Part shown: in pieces, positions 44,688 through 52,999 of the stretch
How the letters are laid out: every line of letters starts with the position of its first letter
Numbering within the stretch: position 1 is the first letter of the stretch
DNA from: Luteibacter rhizovicinus DSM 16549
GTDB lineage: Bacteria > Pseudomonadota > Gammaproteobacteria > Xanthomonadales > Rhodanobacteraceae
NCBI RefSeq assembly: GCF_001887595.1
Contig: NZ_CP017480.1
Span: 3,686,001 to 3,750,000 of the forward strand
Direction of reading: 5' to 3'
Length of the DNA stretch: 64,000 nt
Made by a program: the position numbers and the translations under genes
Notes under the pieces: generated by a model
The model's database searches: none
What the model saw: only the letters and a program-made list of their open reading frames with translations
Told to the model about the DNA's origin: nothing

Positions 44688-46922
44688 TCATGCTTTCATC
44701 TTGATGTTGTCCAGCGACGCAAAAACGCCGACGGGTGAATTCACGATGGGAACCAAACGAATCAGGTCGATGCGGTCCTTTCCGTTCCAACGCAACGTCA
44801 AGCGGGCAGGTGCCGTTGGTAAATCGACCTCGTCCACCAGGGTGCCGCCGAGACCGCTGAACGCTTGCAGTTTGCATGGCAAATTGGGATGGCCCGACGC
44901 GCCCATGGATACCTCTTTGGACGGGATTTTAAGTGCCATTGTCAACGGTGCGTCGCCTGGATGCAGGTATGCCGTATTGACATGTACGCAATGTCCTGAA
45001 ATATAAGGACTCGAGCCGTTCCACTGGGTGATCGTGGAAGTGTCATTTAGAGCATTCGCGGTGATGACCATCGTTTCGGTCTCGAGTCTGGGATAGATAT
45101 CGCCAAGAGCCGTTGCTTCAAAGGTCTCTGTTGCCTCCGCCATATCGATACGAAACGCCGCCGTCTCGGACGGTACCGCCGGATCGACACCCAACCGCTT
45201 CACGCTATAGCTGACGACGACGTTGCCTCCCGTGTTCTGCGTGATGAAGGCACGATCGGCGTAGTCGGGCGGCGGCTTGGTCGCATCGGCGACCTTGTAG
45301 ATCTGCGTACGGGTGGACACGCTGCCTACCCAGCTGTAGGTGATCTCGTCGCCCTTGGCGATGCCCGGATAGAGCGGTGCACGCAAGGTCGCCTGTTCGG
45401 CGGCCGGATCGAGAAAGCCGTTCACCACTTCGTCCACGGTGGGCACCGGCAGCGGTTGCTCGACACCGACATGCCGGATACGCAAGGGCAGTCGCACTGA
45501 CTCGCGCGCGGCGAGTGCCCGCGCGAAGGCCTTGCCGCGAGCACTGAAGGGCACGACGCGGTAATAGACGTCCGCATGGCCGTCGAGGAACTTCAGGATC
45601 TCGGCCTGGGTGACAAGCACCGTCAACGGCGCGACGCTGCTGATCTGCCGGTCAATCTCGTAGTGCACGGGTGTGCCGTTGGCGGCGCGGCCATCCCAGA
45701 TCAGGGTCACGGTGTCGAAGGCGAGCATGCCCGGGTAATCGATGGTGACGTGGGCGGGGTTGGCGGCGTCCGGATCGAGCTGGTCGACGGTGCCGTCGCC
45801 GTCGCTGTCGACGGCTTCGGCGATCACCGGCGCGGGAAGATCGCCCACCGCCTGGCCGAGCACCGGCAGCCAGACGCTGTGGGATTCGGGAACGGGTCTG
45901 CCTTCGACGGTGTACCACACGCGCAGCGTGCCGCCGGCGAGCGCGACGGCGGTGGCGTTAGGCACGGTGAAGGTCAGTCCGTACCCGGGCTCGGGCATGG
46001 TCTGTGCCGGGCTGTCGTAAGTATGCGTTTGGCCATCGAAGGCGATGCCGTGCGTGTGCACGATCACCTGATCGCCGGCGACCGCGCCCTCGTAGTCAGG
46101 CGTGAAGACGACGAGATCCGCGCTGCCCAGCGCGGCCAGATCGATCTGGGTCCACGGCACGTCCTTGTCGCCCACGTGCGGGGCGAGAAACAGGCCGGGA
46201 TCTTCCAGGCGCACGTCGACGACGGTCTCCGGCGCCCAGCCGGACCAGTTGGCGACGACATCGTGCACGCCCCAGGTCACCGGCACGGCGGGGCCGACAC
46301 CGGCGTCGAGGATTTCGGCGGCAGTGAGGGTCACGCTGACGGCTTCAGGAAACGGCTGCGTGAGCGACGGCGCGAAGAAGTTGGCCCCGTTCCAGGCCAC
46401 GACCATGACATCGCCCAGGGCGGGATTGATCCACAGCGGTGCGATGATCGTGACCTGGGTTGCATCGACAGGTACCGGGTTGGGCGTCACGGCAGCCGCC
46501 GACAGGTTCTCGTTGATGTCCGGCGTGCCCGGATGCGGATCCAGGCCACCGGGCACCGTCCGCTTGACCTTGATGAGCACGGGGTCCGAATCCTCTTCGC
46601 CGCCACCCTGGGTGTAGGTCGCGGTGTAGCTGAGCACCTTGTCGCCATCGCCGGCATCGGCGATCCTGCCGTTGAGTACCGCGATGGGAAAGGCGCCCTG
46701 GTTCAGATCCTCGAGCGTGATCGAGTGCAACTTCACCGCCGAGCCAGCCCAGAACACCGTGACGGTGTCATTGGGCTTGGCGCTGACAAGCGGACCAACC
46801 TCGATATAGGTGGACTCGGTGCGATCGAACAGGTCGTAGTAACCCAGTCCGCCATCGCGCGCGGTGCCGATGCTGGCAGGTGGCAGGGTGGTTTGTGTCG
46901 CGGAGATCGTGTTGGAAGACAT
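44688..46922 (-). CDS. Large beta-sandwich repeat protein, no signal peptide
   Basis: 744 residues from ATG 46922 (AAGGAAC site). No signal peptide or membrane segment: it starts MSSNTISATQTTLPPASIG. It is mainly beta, with four or five diverged domains built on a 'GD.V.V.W.G' strand pattern (PNDTVTVFWAG, LGDVMVVAWNG, FDTVTLIWDG, KGDEITYSWVG). The segment GGLDPHPGTPDINENL recurs in related form in the two upstream genes. A different C-terminal domain (about 630-744) is jelly-roll-like with a Cys pair. It is the last gene of a three-gene operon. Function is unknown; surface or adhesin role is only inferred. Secretion route is unclear. Confidence 0.7.
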   Translation of the reverse strand: MSSNTISATQTTLPPASIGTARDGGLGYYDLFDRTESTYIEVGPLVSAKPNDTVTVFWAGSAVKLHSITLEDLNQGAFPIAVLNGRIADAGDGDKVLSYTATYTQGGGEEDSDPVLIKVKRTVPGGLDPHPGTPDINENLSAAAVTPNPVPVDATQVTIIAPLWINPALGDVMVVAWNGANFFAPSLTQPFPEAVSVTLTAAEILDAGVGPAVPVTWGVHDVVANWSGWAPETVVDVRLEDPGLFLAPHVGDKDVPWTQIDLAALGSADLVVFTPDYEGAVAGDQVIVHTHGIAFDGQTHTYDSPAQTMPEPGYGLTFTVPNATAVALAGGTLRVWYTVEGRPVPESHSVWLPVLGQAVGDLPAPVIAEAVDSDGDGTVDQLDPDAANPAHVTIDYPGMLAFDTVTLIWDGRAANGTPVHYEIDRQISSVAPLTVLVTQAEILKFLDGHADVYYRVVPFSARGKAFARALAARESVRLPLRIRHVGVEQPLPVPTVDEVVNGFLDPAAEQATLRAPLYPGIAKGDEITYSWVGSVSTRTQIYKVADATKPPPDYADRAFITQNTGGNVVVSYSVKRLGVDPAVPSETAAFRIDMAEATETFEATALGDIYPRLETETMVITANALNDTSTITQWNGSSPYISGHCVHVNTAYLHPGDAPLTMALKIPSKEVSMGASGHPNLPCKLQAFSGLGGTLVDEVDLPTAPARLTLRWNGKDRIDLIRLVPIVNSPVGVFASLDNIKMKA

Positions 46923-46977
46923 GGGTACCGTTCCTTGGTGGCATGTGTGGATGGTTTGATTGTTCGCGTTTCAGCGA

Positions 46978-49900
46978 CTACTTCCATGCGAAGCCGTCAG
47001 CGGTGCTGCCGCCGATGCCGAAGTCGATCAACACAACGGTGGTGCCGCTGTCCGGTTGAATGCCCCAGCGCTTGCCGATACCCGCCGAATCCGTTGCCCA
47101 GGCAACGCGATTGCCGAAGCCAGGTACGCCGTTGTAGCAAGCACGCAAGGCAGCCCACTCGCTCAGGTTGGGCAGGCGTCCTCCCTGTGCTTCCGCTGCT
47201 TTCCTGCACTGGGTATATGTGCTGAAGACTCCCGTGCCGAAAAACATCGCTACCTTGTCTACCGTCACCTGGTAGGCGCGTTGTTGGCTGGAATTGTCGG
47301 TGACGCGCACCCATGTGGTTCCCTTGCCCCGCGCGATCACACGACCCGTCGTGGCATCGACGTCGACGATGTTTTTGTTGTCCGCACTGTAGCGGTACGG
47401 CGGACGACCCCCGGAGGCCTGGCGCACGACGAAGGCACCCGGTGGTGGATTGAGGACGAGCGCCGGTCCGCGATAAATGGGCCCGGGAAGGTTGACAGGC
47501 GTCGTATCGATCGTCAGTGGCGGAGTATTGCCGGAGACAGTGACATTGTAGGACTTGTTGCCGGTAGCGCTGTCGCTGGCGGTGATCGTCGCGACTCCGT
47601 CGGAAGCGGCCTGTATCTGGCCCTTGCCGGCGTCCGGCACTTTGACCACGTTCGGTGCGTTGGATACGTAGCGATACGGCAGCACACCACCGGAAGCATT
47701 TCGGGTGAACGAGGCGGTGCCGCTCAGTGTCACCGGTGTCGTGTCGATGGTGAACGGTGTCTTGGCGGTAACGGTGACGTCGTAGGACTTGCTGCCTCCA
47801 GGTGTGTTGCTCGTGTCGCGTACCGTGATCTTCGCCGACCCGGCGCCGAGGCCGAGTGTGCCCCCGTCGGTGCCGACGGCGACGATGTTCAGGTCGTTCG
47901 ATGAGTAGGTATAAGGCGGCCTGCCGCCGGTGGCCTGGCGCTTGTCGCGCTCGCCAACCTCCAGCCTCATCATCGACGGGTCGATGTAAAGGGGCGGCGC
48001 AACAGCCTTGACCGTGACTCGATACGAGCCTGAGTCGTTGCCGTCGCTGGCGGTGATGTCGGCTGCGCCGGCTGTCCTGGCCGTCACCAGGCCAGTCGAG
48101 GCGTTGACGGTGGCGACGGTGGGTTTGTTGGAGGTGTAGCTATAGGGAGGCGTCCCACCACTGGCCTGTCGCCGTTGCGTCTCACCGACGTCCAGGGTCA
48201 CTGGTGTCGTATCGATGGTAAAGGGAGGTGTATTGCCGGTGACGGTGACATCGTAGGACTTGATGCCGCCCGCCGTGTCGCTGGCGGTGATTCTCGCGCT
48301 TCCGTCGGTCACGCCCCGGATCAGACCCTGGTTGATGTTCGGCACCTTGACCACGCCAGGTGCATTCGAGACGTAGGAATAGGGAGGCACGCCACCGGAG
48401 GCATTTCGTGTGAGCGAGCCGGTGCCGGTCAGTGTCACCGGTGTCGTATCGATGGTGAAGGGAGGCATATTGCCGGTGACGGTGACCTCGTAGGACTTCA
48501 TGCCGCCCGCCGTGTCGCTGGCGGTGATTCTCGCGCTTCCGTCGGTCACGCCCTGGATCAGGCCCTGGTTGACGTTCGGCACCTTGACCACGCGAGGTGC
48601 ATTCGAGACGTAGGAATAGGGAGGCACGCCACCGGAGGCATTTCGTGTGAGTGAGCCGGTGCCGGTCAGTGTCACCGGTGTCGTATCGATGGTGAAGGGA
48701 GGCGTATTGCCGGTGACGGTGACCTCGTAGGACTTGACGCCACCGTCCGTATCGCTCGCGGTAATGAACGCTTTTCCGTCGGTCACGCCCTGGATCAGGC
48801 CCTGGTTGACGTTCGGCACCTTGACCACGCCAGGTGCATTCGAGACGTAGGAATAGGGAGGCACGCCACCGGAGGCATTTCGTGTGAGCGAGCCGGTGCC
48901 GGTCAGTGTCACCGGTGTCGTATCGATGGTGAAGGGAGGCGTATCGTCGGTGACGGTGACCTCGTAGGACTTGACGCCACCGTCCGTATCGCTCGCGGTA
49001 ATGAACGCTTTTCCGTCGGTCACGCCCTGGATCAGGCCCTGGTTGACGTCCGGCACCTTGACCACGCCAGGTGCATTCGAGACGTAGGAATAGGGCGGGA
49101 CGCCACCGGAGGCATTTCGTGTGAGCGAGCCGGTGCCGATCAGTGTCACCGGTGTCGTATCGATAGTGAATGGCGTGTTGCCCACCACGGTGACTTGATA
49201 GCTACCTTCACCATCCCTGGTGTCGCGCGCGGTGATGATGGCCTCGCCATCGCTCGCGCCGCGAACGACGCCCTGGCCCGCATTCGGAACCGTGGCAACG
49301 CCTGGCGCGCTCGAGACGTAGGTATAAGGAGGCACGCCACCGGAGGCATCTCGTGTGAGCGAGCCGGAGCCGATCAGTGTCGCTGGCGTCGTATCGATGG
49401 CGAATGGCGTGTTGCCCACCACGGTGACTTGATAGCTACCTTCACCATCCCTGGTGTCGCGCGCGGTGATGATGGCTTCGCCATCGCTCGCGCCGCGAAC
49501 GACGCCCTGGCCCGCGTTCGGAACCATGGCAACGCCTGGCGCGCTCGAGACGTAGGTATAAGGAGGCACGCCACCGGAGGCATCTCGTGTGAGCGAGCCG
49601 GTGCCGATCAGTGTCGCTGGCGTCGTATCGATGGCGAATGGCGTGTTGCCCACCACGGTGACTTGATAGCTACCTTCACCATCCCTGGTGTCGCGCGCGG
49701 TGATGATGGCTTCGCCATCGCTCGCGCCGCGAACGACGCCCTGGCCCGCGTTCGGAACCATGGCAACGCCTGGCGCGCTCGAGACGTAGGTATAAGGAGG
49801 CACGCCACCGGAGGCATCTCGTGTGAGCGAGCCGGTGCCGATCAGTGTCGCTGGCGTCGTATCGATGGTGAATGGCGTGTTGCCCACCACGGTGACTTGA

Positions 49901-52900
49901 TAGCTACCTTCACCATCCCTGGTGTCGCGTGCGGTGATGATGGCTTCGCCATCGCTCACGCCGCGAACGATGCCCTGGCCCGTGTTCGGAACCATGGCAA
50001 CGCCTGGCGCGCTCGAGACGTAGGTATAAGGAGGTACCCCGCCCGAAGCACTGCGTGTAGCCGTTCCGGTGCCAACGATCGTGACAGTACGAGGGTCTAT
50101 GGCGAAGGGCGTGTTGCCGATGACCGTCACGTGATAGAAGCCGCTGCCCTGGTCTTGATCGCGCACGCTGATGAATGCGTTGCCATCGGAAACGCCCTGG
50201 ACGATCGGTTGATCGGGGTCTGGTACCTTCACCACGCTCGGTGTGTCCGACGAGTAGATGTATGGCGGTATGCCGCCAAAGGCGCGACGGGTGAAGGTGT
50301 TCGTTCCAATGATCTGTACCGGCGACGTGTCGACGGAGAACGGTGTATTGCCGACCACGGTAGCCGTGTACGTGCCGAAGCCGTGTGCACTGTCGCGCGC
50401 GGTGATCACGGCCAGGCCATCCGTTACACCCTGGATCAGGCCCTGACCCGGATCCGGAACCCTGACAACGTCCGGCGTGCTCGACGCATAGGTATAGGGC
50501 GGCGTGCCACCGGTTGCATGCCGGGTGAAGGTGGCGGTCCGGATAATCTGCACTGACGAGTTGTCGAAGGAGAAGGGCGTATTGCCGACCACGGTGACGT
50601 CATAGGTGCCGCTTTCAGCGCGCCTGTCATGCGCGGTGATCGTGGCGCTGCCATCGGCTACGCCTTGGATGATCCCCAGGAAGCGATCGGGCACCGCAAC
50701 CACGTCGGATGCGTTCGATACATAGGTATAAGGTGGTACCCCTCCTTTTGCCTCGCGAGTGAACGTGTCGATGCCCGTGACGGTGACAGGCGCACCATCG
50801 ATGGTGAAAGGCAGATTGCCTACGACGATCACGTGGTACGCGTCGCCGCCGGCGGCGGTGTCGCTTGCCATGATGGTGGCGCTGCCATCGGCGACACCCT
50901 TGATGAGGCCTGCATGCTCGTCCGGCACGGCAACGATGGCGGGATCGCTCGACACATACGTATACGGAGGGGTGCCGTTGACGGCCTCGCGGGTGAAGGC
51001 GGCGGTGCCGATGATCTCCACCGGCGTCCGATCGATACTGAACGGTGGCGCGGCTCCACGGCAGTCGAGAAGCACCCTCGAATCAGGCGAGTGCACCTCG
51101 GAACCCATGCCCCGGCGCACGTGATACGTGCCGTGGATATGCATCTGTTCCGGCGGTTGTTCGCGGTAGTTGAGGAACTCCTCCGCAATCAGATATTCCA
51201 CGGGATCGTCATCGGCGGCCAGGGTGAGTATCCCGCTGTGGTAGCGCGCATCGATCGGCGTTTCGGCCGGCGAGTGAAAATTTCCTTCGACGAAGCGAAA
51301 TTCGAAACGAATGGTGTCGCCTGCTCGCCGGCCCGTATAGTCACCGACGAACGCGGTACCGTTGCTGATTTCCGCGGGGCCGAGGGTGAGATGTACGTTC
51401 ATCTCGGGGAAAAAACCCTCGGCGAGTTCGCCATTGCCAGGCAGGTCGGCTTCGTCCTCGACGGTGACCGATTGTGGCGGACTGATCGCGATGTTGGCGC
51501 CTCCCGCTGCCAGGCGGCGCTCGATGGTGTACGAGGTCTTGATGACGCCCACGCCTTCCGCGGCGATCGCCGCGACTGGCAGGATCAACCGCAAGGGTTT
51601 CGCCGCGGTCATGTCGGCCGCCGTGACCGTGTATGACGCAAGCGTGGTCGTGCCGTAGAGGACCGTCACGATGTCGCCGATGGCGAAAACCTTTTCACCG
51701 TCGACAACGCGCGTCCAGGCAATCTCGACGAAGCCGTCCACTTGCTGATCCGCGATCGGGATGAAGTTCGCGTTGCCACTGGACGAATAAATGGTCGGCG
51801 GGTAGAGCGCCTCGTTCTCCGGTGTTTCCGGATCCGGGTCGACGCCGCCCGCCGACGAAAGGTTGACGACGACAGCGGTCGGCGCTTTCGGCTCGCCGGC
51901 CAGAACGCCGCCGCGCATGATGCGATAGCTCACATTCGTCAACACGCGCATATCGGCGCCAGCACTGGCGGCGAACCAGGTGGCGTAGACGTCGGCGTAT
52001 GGCACGACGATCGTAACGAGAGGGTCGTTGCCGATGTCGCCGGCGGCCACTGTTCTCGGCGCGGCTTCGTAGGCGCCCCAGGTGACGATGACCACATCCC
52101 CGGGCAGTACGAGCGCATTCGGTGGAATTTCCACGACCGCACCCAGTGAGTCATGGATGTCAGCGTGATTGAGCAGACCGTCGCTGGCGGCGGGGACGCG
52201 TGGCGGCAGCACGTCGGGTATGAGTTCATGCATGCGCACGAGCAGCGGGGTTGCCACGGAGCGCACGGAGCGATTGCCGGCGCGATCGACGATATCGTAG
52301 GTGAAGTCGTGACGACCGTCCGTCGCCAGGTCGAGCGCCGCCCGCGTATAGCGCAGCTGGACATCGATGCCTTCGCCGCCGACGGCAACCTCGATGGGAA
52401 GGGTAGCTACGGCGCTGTCGATGTAGCCGGTCAGGGTGTCGCCGGCGGCCTGGCCGAAATAGCTGTGGACCCGGCCCGGGAGGTATTCGTTGCCGTCGGC
52501 ATCCGTGGTCAGCCGCTCCGGCGTGACTCCGTCGGCGACTACGTCCGGTGCGAATGCCGGTGCCTGCGGCAGCGCACCCGCGGGTGATGTGTAGTCGACG
52601 ATGAACTGCTGGCCTGCGGGTCCGAGATCGTAGTCGTTACCCGCGCCCGATCGATACAACAGCTTGTAGTTGAGTGCGTGCAAGCCCTCCGTCACGCGCG
52701 CGGTCGCTGGCAAGGGGATAGGAATGTCCTTGTCGGGAAAGTAGGCCCCGATCGCTACTTCACCGCCGGCGGGCTGCCCATCCACGAGCAACTGGATGGT
52801 ATCGCCCGGCGATCCGGCATCAGGGAACGGGAGCGTGAGGACAATGTCCTGATCGCGGACCGCCGCCAGAAGGAGGTAGTCCGCGACAGCGCCGACCGGA

Positions 52901-52986
52901 ATCGGCGCCATTACGTTGGCGGACGGAAATTGCAGTACGGCGTCCAGCTCGTTCGTGCCGGTGGTACCCCGGGACTTCCTTGTCAT
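46978..52986 (-). CDS. Giant adhesin-like protein with 16 Ig-like repeats and C-type-lectin-like end
   Basis: 2002 residues from ATG 52986 (AAGGAAGC site). No signal peptide is seen. The N-terminal 600 residues resemble the gene before it (GDTIQLLVDG; GVDPDPETPENE). About 16 repeats of 74-80 residues follow (DNA about 51050 down to 47250), each with 'PFTIDTTP.T..GTGSLTR.ASGG.PPY.YVS' and an Ig-like BIG2 pattern of a VTV-G-N strand. The C-terminal 90 residues (CRKAAEAQGGRLPNLSEWAALRACYNG..., with WATDS and a final FAWK) look like the lectin-like or FGE-fold end of invasins. An adhesin or matrix protein is likely, but how it leaves the cell is not visible. Middle repeats are nearly identical at DNA level. 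Confidence 0.75.
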   Translation of the reverse strand: MTRKSRGTTGTNELDAVLQFPSANVMAPIPVGAVADYLLLAAVRDQDIVLTLPFPDAGSPGDTIQLLVDGQPAGGEVAIGAYFPDKDIPIPLPATARVTEGLHALNYKLLYRSGAGNDYDLGPAGQQFIVDYTSPAGALPQAPAFAPDVVADGVTPERLTTDADGNEYLPGRVHSYFGQAAGDTLTGYIDSAVATLPIEVAVGGEGIDVQLRYTRAALDLATDGRHDFTYDIVDRAGNRSVRSVATPLLVRMHELIPDVLPPRVPAASDGLLNHADIHDSLGAVVEIPPNALVLPGDVVIVTWGAYEAAPRTVAAGDIGNDPLVTIVVPYADVYATWFAASAGADMRVLTNVSYRIMRGGVLAGEPKAPTAVVVNLSSAGGVDPDPETPENEALYPPTIYSSSGNANFIPIADQQVDGFVEIAWTRVVDGEKVFAIGDIVTVLYGTTTLASYTVTAADMTAAKPLRLILPVAAIAAEGVGVIKTSYTIERRLAAGGANIAISPPQSVTVEDEADLPGNGELAEGFFPEMNVHLTLGPAEISNGTAFVGDYTGRRAGDTIRFEFRFVEGNFHSPAETPIDARYHSGILTLAADDDPVEYLIAEEFLNYREQPPEQMHIHGTYHVRRGMGSEVHSPDSRVLLDCRGAAPPFSIDRTPVEIIGTAAFTREAVNGTPPYTYVSSDPAIVAVPDEHAGLIKGVADGSATIMASDTAAGGDAYHVIVVGNLPFTIDGAPVTVTGIDTFTREAKGGVPPYTYVSNASDVVAVPDRFLGIIQGVADGSATITAHDRRAESGTYDVTVVGNTPFSFDNSSVQIIRTATFTRHATGGTPPYTYASSTPDVVRVPDPGQGLIQGVTDGLAVITARDSAHGFGTYTATVVGNTPFSVDTSPVQIIGTNTFTRRAFGGIPPYIYSSDTPSVVKVPDPDQPIVQGVSDGNAFISVRDQDQGSGFYHVTVIGNTPFAIDPRTVTIVGTGTATRSASGGVPPYTYVSSAPGVAMVPNTGQGIVRGVSDGEAIITARDTRDGEGSYQVTVVGNTPFTIDTTPATLIGTGSLTRDASGGVPPYTYVSSAPGVAMVPNAGQGVVRGASDGEAIITARDTRDGEGSYQVTVVGNTPFAIDTTPATLIGTGSLTRDASGGVPPYTYVSSAPGVAMVPNAGQGVVRGASDGEAIITARDTRDGEGSYQVTVVGNTPFAIDTTPATLIGSGSLTRDASGGVPPYTYVSSAPGVATVPNAGQGVVRGASDGEAIITARDTRDGEGSYQVTVVGNTPFTIDTTPVTLIGTGSLTRNASGGVPPYSYVSNAPGVVKVPDVNQGLIQGVTDGKAFITASDTDGGVKSYEVTVTDDTPPFTIDTTPVTLTGTGSLTRNASGGVPPYSYVSNAPGVVKVPNVNQGLIQGVTDGKAFITASDTDGGVKSYEVTVTGNTPPFTIDTTPVTLTGTGSLTRNASGGVPPYSYVSNAPRVVKVPNVNQGLIQGVTDGSARITASDTAGGMKSYEVTVTGNMPPFTIDTTPVTLTGTGSLTRNASGGVPPYSYVSNAPGVVKVPNINQGLIRGVTDGSARITASDTAGGIKSYDVTVTGNTPPFTIDTTPVTLDVGETQRRQASGGTPPYSYTSNKPTVATVNASTGLVTARTAGAADITASDGNDSGSYRVTVKAVAPPLYIDPSMMRLEVGERDKRQATGGRPPYTYSSNDLNIVAVGTDGGTLGLGAGSAKITVRDTSNTPGGSKSYDVTVTAKTPFTIDTTPVTLSGTASFTRNASGGVLPYRYVSNAPNVVKVPDAGKGQIQAASDGVATITASDSATGNKSYNVTVSGNTPPLTIDTTPVNLPGPIYRGPALVLNPPPGAFVVRQASGGRPPYRYSADNKNIVDVDATTGRVIARGKGTTWVRVTDNSSQQRAYQVTVDKVAMFFGTGVFSTYTQCRKAAEAQGGRLPNLSEWAALRACYNGVPGFGNRVAWATDSAGIGKRWGIQPDSGTTVVLIDFGIGGSTADGFAWK
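48199..50031 (-). repeat. Tandem array of near-identical 237- and 234-base repeats in the Ig gene
   Basis: The codons for 'PFTIDTTPVTLTGTGSLTR' units recur every 237 bases (sites at 48436, 48673, 48910 and 49147) and then every 234 bases (49381, 49615 and 49849). Within each block the copies differ at only a few bases. In-frame length steps of 79 and 78 codons point to recent duplication or homogenisation. Confidence 0.88.
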
Positions 52987-52999
52987 GGGATGCTTCCTT

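Noticed and set aside
48199..50031. Possible CRISPR array
   Set aside because: Units are 234-237 bases and in frame with no short repeat/unique spacer pattern; they encode Ig-like domains.
49195..50556. Plus-strand repeat protein (453 residues) antisense to the Ig-repeat gene
   Set aside because: Its repeats simply mirror the tandem DNA repeats of the minus-strand gene, whose Ig-like pattern extends well beyond.
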